DNA of 7,527 bases, taken from positions 1 to 7,527 of the forward strand of contig JASHTP010000323.1 of the NCBI GenBank assembly GCA_030040495.1, read 5' to 3'. A program made the position numbers and the translations under genes. The notes under the pieces are model-generated. The model ran no database searches. It worked only from the letters and a program-made list of their open reading frames with translations, and had not been told where the DNA came from. Shown in pieces: positions 1 to 4,916 of the stretch (position 1 is the stretch's first letter; each line of letters starts with the position of its first letter). Source of the stretch: Alphaproteobacteria bacterium (GTDB taxonomy: Bacteria > Pseudomonadota > Alphaproteobacteria > ATCC43930 > CGMCC-115725).

Positions 1-519
1 CTCTTCCTTGAGCTGCTTCACCACATAGTCCCGCATGTTCTTCGAGGCGCGCCCGTCGCCCTCGTAGGGCACGTGCAGCATCGCGGTCTCGCATTTGTAT
101 TGCTGGCGCAGCAGCTCGAACCACTTCATGAAGGTGAAGCAGCCGGTATAGGAGAGCAGCAGCAGGTCCGGGTCGGGCAGCGGCCTGCCGTCGGGGCCGA
201 GATTGCCCTTGGCCACCATGCCGAGATCCGCTTTCACATAGGTGCAGACATCCTCGGAATGGCCGCGCTTCTCGGCCTCCATGATGTAGGCGCCGCTCTT
301 CTTGCGCATGCCGTTCTGGATGGCGTTGATCTCCGGCAGGTTGTTGACCATGTCGAAGCACATGATCAGCTCGTTGAGATTGCCGGGCACGAAGGTCGAG
401 GCGACCTTGCGCCCGGCCGCCTTGGCGGTGGCGAGCAGCTCGTAATTGCCGGCGATCATCTCCTTCTGCTTCAGCATCGACAGCTCTTTGACCGCCTCGG
501 TCACCGGCATGGCGCTCAT
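1..519 (-). CDS. bcrB: Benzoyl-CoA reductase subunit B, N-terminal part (runs off left edge)
   Basis: This is one of the two subunits that form the substrate-reducing half of ATP-dependent benzoyl-CoA reductase, a cytoplasmic enzyme that dearomatises benzoyl-CoA. Only the first 173 codons are present, starting MSAMPVTEAVKELSMLK; the frame stays open to base 1, and the full family length is roughly 430-440 residues. The visible part looks like the HgdA/HgdB-BcrB/BcrC family (2-hydroxyacyl-CoA dehydratase-like): PGNLNELIMCFDMVNNLPE at about 45-63, then DVCTYVKADLG at 91-100 and LLLSYTGCFTFMKWFE near 120-135. Cysteines lie at 54, 92, 127 and 143; some of them should be [4Fe-4S] ligands, as in the family. 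The ATG at 519 overlaps the bcrC stop as ATGA and has GGAG 6 nt upstream (526-529), so the start is well supported. Subunit B rather than C is inferred from position after bcrC and the N-terminal sequence. The Bzd or Bad naming of related reductases is possible, but Had, Oah and Dch next door fit the Bcr type. Confidence 0.9.
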   Translation of the reverse strand, partial: MSAMPVTEAVKELSMLKQKEMIAGNYELLATAKAAGRKVASTFVPGNLNELIMCFDMVNNLPEINAIQNGMRKKSGAYIMEAEKRGHSEDVCTYVKADLGMVAKGNLGPDGRPLPDPDLLLLSYTGCFTFMKWFELLRQQYKCETAMLHVPYEGDGRASKNMRDYVVKQLKEE

Positions 520-1685
520 CGGTCGCTCCACAGCTTGATCGAATCGGCAAAGGTGCCGGCCTGCTCGCGGATCGGCTGCATCTGCCCGGAATTCTCGGCG
601 TACTTGAAGGCGATGTAGGGAATGCCGTGGGCAGCGAGCACGCCCTGCAGCATCGGCCGCTCGAGCAGCGCCGGATCGCAGAAGCTCGGCGCCGCGAAGA
701 TGACGCCCTCGGCGCCGCTGCGCTTCACCGCCTCGACGAGGTAGAGCCCCTTCTTCTTCTGGTCGGGCTCGTACTTGGCCGAGGTGTCGCCGGAATTGTG
801 GAGATAGGCGAGCGCGAGGCTGCGGATCGGGTCGCCTTCCTCCGGCACGTCCGAGCGCTCCCAGCGGTTCACCAGCATGAAGTCGTCGTCGACGATGTAG
901 CAGCCGGAGAGCTCGATCGACTTGATCAGATTGAGCGGCGGCTGCTCGCAGAAGGCGCCGGTGACGACGACGCGCGAATTGTCGCGGCGCGGCCGGTCCT
1001 CCGCCGGGGCGGCGGCGAGATACTCGGCGAGGAGGCGATTGTGCTCCTCGACCGCGAGGATCATGCCGGCGCGCATCAGCAGATAGACCTCCGCCGAGGG
1101 CGCCTTCCAGGGCTGCCGGGCGCGCAGCGCGTAGACCTCGCGCACCAGCCGGCGGTTCTCGTTGTAGAGCGCGATCGCGGCGCGGATGGCGGCGTCGGTG
1201 ACCTCGCGCCCGCTCATCTCCGCCAGCATCTGGCGCAGCTCCGTCAGCTCGTTGATGTAGAACTCGCCGCCGATGTCGTTGCGATAGTTCTGCGGCACGT
1301 CGAAATAGCGGCTCTTCACCTTCGGGAACATGATCTTCCACATGCCCGAGAGGTTGCGGATCACGTCGCAGATGCTGGGGAACAGCATGCCGTCGACGAA
1401 GTCGAGCCGGCCGGTGACGCCGAGCTCGACGGTCGAGCGCGGGATGCGGCAGATGTAGCTCTGATAATAGGCGTCGCCATGGATGACCTCGAGCTGGTCG
1501 CCGCCGCCGAGGACGCCCAGCGGCAGCGCGCCCGCGGCGTGGATCAGCTCGCGCGGGACGTAGAAGGGCATGTAGCCCACCACCTTGCGGCCGGGCGCCG
1601 CCGCCTTCCACTCGCGCGCATAGGTGAAGTTGAGATCGTCGAACAGGCCCTGGCAGCGGGCGACGATTTCGCCGGTGGCGGTCAT
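516..1685 (-). CDS. bcrC: Benzoyl-CoA reductase subunit C
   Basis: Second subunit of the active-site module of benzoyl-CoA reductase. BcrB and BcrC receive electrons from the ATP-hydrolysing BcrA/BcrD pair and reduce the aromatic ring of benzoyl-CoA to the 1,5-diene. The 389-residue length matches known BcrC proteins (about 44 kDa). The HGD-D-type fold is recognisable from VVGYMPFYVPRELIHAAGALP at about 35-55, DAYYQSYICRIPRS at 71-84, DGMLFPSICDVIRNLSGMWK at 98-117, VVVTGAFCEQPP at 239-250, GCYIVDDDFM at 261-270 and FAAPSFCDPALLERP at 330-344. Cysteines sit at 11, 79, 106, 246, 262 and 336; those at 79, 106 and 336 lie in motifs typical of cluster ligands in this family, although the exact ligand set is inferred. 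The reading frame extends upstream into dch with no stop, but MTATGEI at 1685 is chosen because it leaves a 2-bp gap after the dch stop, with GGGAG about 11 nt upstream inside dch. The TGA stop overlaps the bcrB start. Confidence 0.93.
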   Translation of the reverse strand: MTATGEIVARCQGLFDDLNFTYAREWKAAAPGRKVVGYMPFYVPRELIHAAGALPLGVLGGGDQLEVIHGDAYYQSYICRIPRSTVELGVTGRLDFVDGMLFPSICDVIRNLSGMWKIMFPKVKSRYFDVPQNYRNDIGGEFYINELTELRQMLAEMSGREVTDAAIRAAIALYNENRRLVREVYALRARQPWKAPSAEVYLLMRAGMILAVEEHNRLLAEYLAAAPAEDRPRRDNSRVVVTGAFCEQPPLNLIKSIELSGCYIVDDDFMLVNRWERSDVPEEGDPIRSLALAYLHNSGDTSAKYEPDQKKKGLYLVEAVKRSGAEGVIFAAPSFCDPALLERPMLQGVLAAHGIPYIAFKYAENSGQMQPIREQAGTFADSIKLWSDR

Positions 1686-1687
1686 GG

Positions 1688-2467
1688 CTAGCGGTGCTCC
1701 CATTTCGGCGGCCGCTTGGCGAGGAAGGCTTCGAGGCCCTCCACCGCGTCGCGGGTCGCCATGAGATCCTCGAGATAGAGCGCCTCGACGCGCGCCAGCT
1801 TGGCGCCGACGCGCTCGACCAGGTCGCAGCGGGAAGCGCGCATGGCGTGGCGCAGCGAAGCGGCGCTCTTGCCGGCGAGATGCTCCTTGAACCAGGCGAG
1901 CGCCGCGCCTTCGGGATCGGCGGCGACGGCGGTCGCGAGGCCGAGCGCCAGCGCCCCCGCGGCGTCGAGGCTGCGGCCCGACAGCAGCAGCTCGTCCGCC
2001 TGGGCGCGGCCGATCCGCTCGGGCAGCAGGCATGACGCCGCCGGCGCGACGACGCCGAGCTTGATCTCGGGCTGGCCGAGCCTGGCGTCGGGCGCGATGA
2101 AGAGCAGCGTGCCGGCGAGCGCCAGCTCGAGCCCGCCGCCGAGGCATTGGCCGCGCGCCGCGACCAGCACCGGGACCGGGCTCGCCACCAGGCGCAGCAG
2201 CATCGCGTGCAGGCTCTTCAGCATCGACGCGCAGCGGCCGGGAAGATGCTCCTCGACGCTGGCGCCGAAGCTGAAATTCGGCCCTTCCGCGTCGATCAGC
2301 AGGCCGAGCAGGTCGGGCCGGGCGAGATGCTCGGCGAGCGCGCGGTCGAGCGCCGCGATCATCGCGGCGTCGATCACGTTCGCCTTGGGCCGCGCCAGCC
2401 GCAGCCGCAGCAGCTGGCCGCCCTCGTCGAGCCAGACGCGCAGCGGCGCGGGCGCGGCCGCGGTCAC
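1688..2467 (-). CDS. dch: Cyclohexa-1,5-diene-1-carbonyl-CoA hydratase
   Basis: Crotonase-superfamily hydratase that adds water to cyclohexa-1,5-diene-1-carbonyl-CoA, the product of benzoyl-CoA reductase, giving 6-hydroxycyclohex-1-ene-1-carbonyl-CoA. At 259 residues it matches the roughly 258-residue Thauera enzyme. Crotonase signatures are visible: the first oxyanion loop NFSFGASVEEH at 64-74, the second at ARGQCLGGGLELALAG (104-119), and GQPEIKLGVVAPAAS at 131-145. E114 and E134 fall at the positions of the two catalytic glutamates of enoyl-CoA hydratase. The start is a GTG at 2467, overlapping the oah TGA as GTGA, with a strong AAGGAAGGAG ribosome binding site at 2475-2484 and about 7 nt spacing. 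The frame is open further upstream, but that stretch is antiparallel-frame noise inside oah. The gene ends with TAG two bases before the bcrC ATG. Substrate is assigned from operon context as well as sequence; on sequence alone it would be a generic enoyl-CoA hydratase. Confidence 0.9.
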   Translation of the reverse strand: MTAAAPAPLRVWLDEGGQLLRLRLARPKANVIDAAMIAALDRALAEHLARPDLLGLLIDAEGPNFSFGASVEEHLPGRCASMLKSLHAMLLRLVASPVPVLVAARGQCLGGGLELALAGTLLFIAPDARLGQPEIKLGVVAPAASCLLPERIGRAQADELLLSGRSLDAAGALALGLATAVAADPEGAALAWFKEHLAGKSAASLRHAMRASRCDLVERVGAKLARVEALYLEDLMATRDAVEGLEAFLAKRPPKWEHR

Positions 2468-3609
2468 CGCGCGGCTCCTTCCTTGGGGACGAGGCTCTCG
2501 ATGAGGTCCTCGCTCCACGGCGCGCCGTGGGCCAGCGACTGGCGCAGCGCGACGAAGTCGACCTCGCGGTGATTCCGGGGTCCTTCGTTGAAGGCGCGGA
2601 AGCCGGTGCGCGCCTCGGTCATCATGTTGAGCGCGAGCCAGGCGCGCGAATTCTCCTTGTTGCGGTTCCAGGCGTCGAGCTTGGGCTTGCGCAGCTCCTC
2701 GAAGCTCTTGGTGAGGCAGTCCGGGAAGGTGAGCAGCAGCTTGGCGCAAAGCTGCTCGACCTTCTCGTCGAGCGGCGCGAGATCGACCGTGCCGCGCGCC
2801 AGCAGGCTCTTGCCCTCGGCGAGCGCCGCGCCGGTCCTGGGCTCGCCATGGACGATGCGGCCGTATTCGTCGAGATAGCGGTCGGTCACCACCAGCGGGT
2901 TGGCGACGAACTTGCCGTCGACCCTGAGCGCCGGCGCGATGTCGGAGATGAGGCCCAGGCGATAGGCCTTGTGCGCCGACCAGTGCTCGCAGAGCGTGCC
3001 CGATTCCATCGCCCGCTCCATGCCGACCATGACCGGCAGGAAGTCGGTGGCGCCGCCCAGCGCGGCCGAGCCGTGCTTGGGCCCGGCCTGGCCGAAGCGG
3101 GCGAGGTCCTGCGCGATCGAGAAGTCGCAGGCCATGCCGATCTCCTGGCCGCCGGCGATGCGCATGCCGTTGACGCGGCAGATCACCGGCTTGTCGCAGC
3201 CGAGGATGGAGGAGACCATGTCGTTGAAGAGCCGCATGTACTGCCGGTATTCCTGCGGGTTGCCGGCGTAGTACTCGGCGTATTCCTTGGTGTTGCCGCC
3301 GGTGCAGAAGGCTTTGTCGCCGGCGCCGGTGAAGACCACGGCGACGACGTCGCGCGCCATGCTCGCGGCGCGGAAGGCCATGATCGCGCCCTTGGCCATC
3401 TCGGTGGTGTAGGAGTTGAACTGGCCCTGATTGTCGAAGACGATCCAGGCGTTGTAGAGGCCGGGCACGACGGCGCCGTCGGGCGTCCGCGCCGGTCGCT
3501 TCTCGTAGCGCACGCCGGGGGTGGAGAATTCGGCGACCAGATTGTGGTCCCGGAGCGCGGCGGGCTTGGTCTCAGCGGCGATGGCGAGCGTCGACGGGGC
3601 CATGGTCAT
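2464..3609 (-). CDS. oah: 6-oxocyclohex-1-ene-1-carbonyl-CoA hydrolase (ring-opening)
   Basis: Crotonase-family enzyme that hydrates 6-oxocyclohex-1-ene-1-carbonyl-CoA and then cleaves the C-C bond hydrolytically, giving 3-hydroxypimelyl-CoA; this is the ring-opening step. The 381 residues agree with the roughly 377-residue Thauera protein and are much longer than an ordinary enoyl-CoA hydratase. Sequence marks are an N-terminal extension with VPGLYNAWIVFDNQGQFNSY (about 48-67), the oxyanion loop DKAFCTGGNTKEYAEYY (98-114), and VNGMRIAGGQEIGMACDF (146-163), with E156 at the first crotonase glutamate position. It continues into FGQAGPKHGSAALGGATDF (172-190) and a long C-terminal region not seen in simple hydratases. 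It lies 15 bp after had and overlaps dch by 4 bp. Two in-frame ATGs compete, at 3609 and 3603 (MTM-APST). The purine run AGGAAAGAGG directly upstream can serve either, so the first is given but the start is uncertain by two residues. Confidence 0.94.
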   Translation of the reverse strand: MTMAPSTLAIAAETKPAALRDHNLVAEFSTPGVRYEKRPARTPDGAVVPGLYNAWIVFDNQGQFNSYTTEMAKGAIMAFRAASMARDVVAVVFTGAGDKAFCTGGNTKEYAEYYAGNPQEYRQYMRLFNDMVSSILGCDKPVICRVNGMRIAGGQEIGMACDFSIAQDLARFGQAGPKHGSAALGGATDFLPVMVGMERAMESGTLCEHWSAHKAYRLGLISDIAPALRVDGKFVANPLVVTDRYLDEYGRIVHGEPRTGAALAEGKSLLARGTVDLAPLDEKVEQLCAKLLLTFPDCLTKSFEELRKPKLDAWNRNKENSRAWLALNMMTEARTGFRAFNEGPRNHREVDFVALRQSLAHGAPWSEDLIESLVPKEGAAR

Positions 3610-3624
3610 CCTCTCTTTCCTGCG

Positions 3625-4695
3625 TCAAGCGGTGGGGACGAGCACGACGCGGCGCTTCAGCTCGTGCCGATGGACCGCGTCGAAGACTTCATTGATCTCG
3701 CCCAGCGGGCGCTGCTCGACGAAGGGCTTGATCGCCACCCTGCCGTCGAGCACGAGATCGAGGGCGGCGGGATAGAGCTCCGGCGGGCAGCCCCAATTGC
3801 CGAGCGCGCGCGCGTCGAACGCCATCAGATTGGAGAGCCTGACCTCGACCTTGTCGAGGGTGAAGCCCACCACCGACAGCGTCGCGCCATGGACGACGAG
3901 CCCGTAGGCGGTGAGCTGCCCCGCGGCCGTGCCGGAGCATTCGAAGATGAACCATTCGGTCTCGGGCAGATGCTCGGCCTTGGCGAAGCTCTGGACCGCG
4001 CCCTTGAGCGCGCGGCCGTCGAGCTCGCGCGCGTTGAGCGTCAGCGCGGCGCCGCAGCGCGCGATCTGGGCGAGCTTCGCCGGGTCGACGTCGATGGCGA
4101 CGACGGTGGCGCCGAAGGCCTTGGCGATCTGCACCGCGTAGCCGCCGACGCCGCCGACGCCGACGACGATGGCGAGCGCGCCCGGTCCGACGCCGGCGCG
4201 CCGCACCGCCTGATAGGGCGTGGTGACGGCGTCGGCGACGACCGAGACGTCGGCGAGGCCGAGCCCGGCGGCGGCGAGCCGCGCTTCGTCGACCGGGCAG
4301 AGCCCGCGCGCCGGCACCACGATGTGGCTGGCGAAGCCGCCCTGGATGTCGTTGCCGGGCATCTTCTGATGGCGGCAGATGGTGCCGCGGCCGCGCCGGC
4401 ACAGCGCGCACTCGCCGCAGGGCAGCACCGCCGGCACGATCACGCTCTTGCCGAGCCAGGCCTCGGCGCCGGCCCCGGCGGCGGCGACCCGGCCGCTGAT
4501 CTCGTGGCCGAGCGCCAGCGGCAGCGCATGGTTGAGCCGCACGCCGTCGTAGAGATAGCCGAGATCGGTGTGGCAGACGCCGCAGCCGGCGATCGCCACC
4601 GCCACCTCCCCGGCGCCGACGGCGGGATCGAACTCGCTCCGCACCAGCGGCGCTTTGACCGCCGTCATCATCCAGCGATAGGCGGGTGGCTGCAT
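3625..4695 (-). CDS. had: 6-hydroxycyclohex-1-ene-1-carbonyl-CoA dehydrogenase
   Basis: NAD-dependent, zinc-containing medium-chain alcohol dehydrogenase that oxidises 6-hydroxycyclohex-1-ene-1-carbonyl-CoA to the 6-oxo compound, between Dch and Oah in the pathway. At 356 residues it is slightly shorter than the Thauera enzyme (about 368). The N-terminal catalytic domain has CGVCHTD at 38-44 (C41 as catalytic zinc ligand), GHEISGRV at 63-70 (H64, E65), and the structural-zinc cysteines C93, C96, C99 and C107. The third catalytic-zinc position looks like D155 in VADAVTTPYQAV instead of cysteine. The Rossmann domain has GVGGVGG at 179-185 and D202 in AIDVDP, which favours NAD over NADP. The ATG at 4695 has AAGGGAG 7 nt upstream (4703-4709). 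It is the first gene of the leftward operon, so its leader carries the operon's control sites. Generic zinc alcohol dehydrogenase would be the fallback if context were ignored. Confidence 0.92.
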   Translation of the reverse strand: MQPPAYRWMMTAVKAPLVRSEFDPAVGAGEVAVAIAGCGVCHTDLGYLYDGVRLNHALPLALGHEISGRVAAAGAGAEAWLGKSVIVPAVLPCGECALCRRGRGTICRHQKMPGNDIQGGFASHIVVPARGLCPVDEARLAAAGLGLADVSVVADAVTTPYQAVRRAGVGPGALAIVVGVGGVGGYAVQIAKAFGATVVAIDVDPAKLAQIARCGAALTLNARELDGRALKGAVQSFAKAEHLPETEWFIFECSGTAAGQLTAYGLVVHGATLSVVGFTLDKVEVRLSNLMAFDARALGNWGCPPELYPAALDLVLDGRVAIKPFVEQRPLGEINEVFDAVHRHELKRRVVLVPTA

Positions 4696-4702
4696 GGCTG
4701 CG

Positions 4703-4709
4703 CTCCCTT
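4703..4709 (-). promoter_or_regulatory. Ribosome binding site of had
   Basis: On the minus strand this reads AAGGGAG, 7 nt before the ATG at 4695. It is a near-ideal Shine-Dalgarno sequence and fixes the start of the first gene in the leftward operon. Confidence 0.8.
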
Positions 4710-4733
4710 CCGCGCCGCCCCTCCGGCGGCCCC

Positions 4734-4760
4734 GTCCGGCGCTTCGGGTCCGGCGCTTCG
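4734..4760. repeat. Two perfect 13-bp direct repeats in the had leader
   Basis: GTCCGGCGCTTCG occurs at 4734-4746 and again at 4748-4760, separated by one base, so the period is 14 bp. It lies between the predicted had promoter and the had start, and just upstream of the candidate korA -35 element. It could be a simple duplication or a pair of protein-binding sites on roughly the same helix face only if the period were nearer 10-11 bp, so the role is unknown. Confidence 0.6.
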
Positions 4761-4763
4761 CGC

Positions 4764-4792
4764 TTGACCCCGGCGCCGGCTTGCGCTAAATT
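4764..4792 (+). promoter_or_regulatory. Candidate sigma70-type promoter for korAB
   Basis: TTGACC at 4764-4769 matches the -35 consensus at five of six bases. Exactly 17 bp later TAAATT (4787-4792) matches the -10 consensus at four of six. Transcription would start near 4799, giving a leader of about 118 nt to korA. The -10 lies inside the left arm of the inverted repeat at 4787-4812, the usual geometry for repression. Confidence 0.5.
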
Positions 4793-4812
4793 GGTATTAC
4801 AGTACCAATTTA
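4787..4812. promoter_or_regulatory. Perfect inverted repeat, probable repressor operator
   Basis: The arms TAAATTGGTA (4787-4796) and TACCAATTTA (4803-4812) are perfect reverse complements of 10 bp, around the 6-bp spacer TTACAG. The core half-site ATTGGTA...TACCAAT recalls operators of some GntR-family regulators, but the family assignment is a guess and no regulator gene is in the window. It overlaps candidate promoter elements on both strands, so one regulator could control both operons. The effector could plausibly be benzoyl-CoA or another pathway intermediate, by analogy with known benzoate regulators. Confidence 0.75.
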
Positions 4813-4827
4813 CCTCTATAGCGTCAA
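4799..4827 (-). promoter_or_regulatory. Candidate promoter region for the had-oah-dch-bcrCB operon
   Basis: On the minus strand TTGACG (4827-4822) is a good -35 match, followed after 17 bp by the weak -10 TACTGT (4804-4799). An alternative -10, TATAGA (4820-4815), lacks a good -35 but would place transcription start near 4808. That puts the FNR-like box centre at about -63, close to the -61.5 position usual for activator-dependent promoters. I cannot choose between them from sequence; both are covered by the inverted repeat. Confidence 0.4.
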
Positions 4828-4864
4828 GCGGCAATGAGCATGCCCGGGATCGCCGCCCGCAGAT

Positions 4865-4878
4865 TTGATCCAGGTCAA
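4865..4878. promoter_or_regulatory. FNR/FixK-like anaerobic regulator box
   Basis: TTGATCCAGGTCAA matches the FNR-family consensus TTGAT-N4-ATCAA at nine of ten defined bases, the exception being G for A at the tenth position. FNR-type activators are known for this pathway: AadR in Rhodopseudomonas and AcpR in Azoarcus. The box is too close to the korA start (39 bp) for normal activation of korA, whereas it lies upstream of the leftward promoter, so it most likely activates the had operon under oxygen limitation. Confidence 0.7.
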
Positions 4879-4903
4879 TCCGGCGCGGCGATCGGGGCTC
4901 GGC

Positions 4904-4910
4904 AAGGGAG
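4904..4910 (+). promoter_or_regulatory. Ribosome binding site of korA
   Basis: AAGGGAG lies 6 nt before the ATG at 4917. It decides this start over internal methionines and is the same motif as the had ribosome binding site. Confidence 0.8.
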
Positions 4911-4916
4911 CGGGCG

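Larger units (their letters stand above)
4696..4916. promoter_or_regulatory. Divergent had / korA control region
   Basis: This 221-bp gap separates the divergent leftward reductase operon and the rightward korAB operon, and is the only sizeable non-coding stretch in the window. It is GC-rich at both ends but contains an AT-rich island at about 4787-4820, where the inverted repeat and the candidate -10 elements lie. An FNR-like box lies closer to korA. A 13-bp direct repeat lies in the part that would be the had leader. I see no convincing open reading frame or terminator inside it. Confidence 0.85.

Noticed and set aside
73..618. 181-codon plus-strand frame over the bcrB/bcrC junction
   Set aside because: His/Leu/Ala-rich shadow of bcrB and bcrC with no ribosome binding site or known motif.
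1686..2147. N-terminal extension of bcrC into dch
   Set aside because: The frame is open but the added residues are Arg/Ala-rich noise within dch; the MTATGEI start gives the family length and fits the operon spacing.
2468..2749. N-terminal extension of dch into oah
   Set aside because: The extra residues do not look like crotonase sequence, and the GTG at 2467 has a strong ribosome binding site and a 4-bp overlap with oah.
2527..4767. Long 746-codon open frame on the plus strand opposite oah and had
   Set aside because: Product is Arg/Gly/Ala/His/Asp-rich low-complexity sequence with no family signature; it mirrors two well-supported genes, and long antisense frames are expected in GC-rich DNA with strong third-position bias.
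4770..4779. CCGGCGCCGG self-complementary decamer in the control region
   Set aside because: Such GC palindromes are frequent by chance at this base composition; no further symmetry extends it, and nothing ties it to a regulator.
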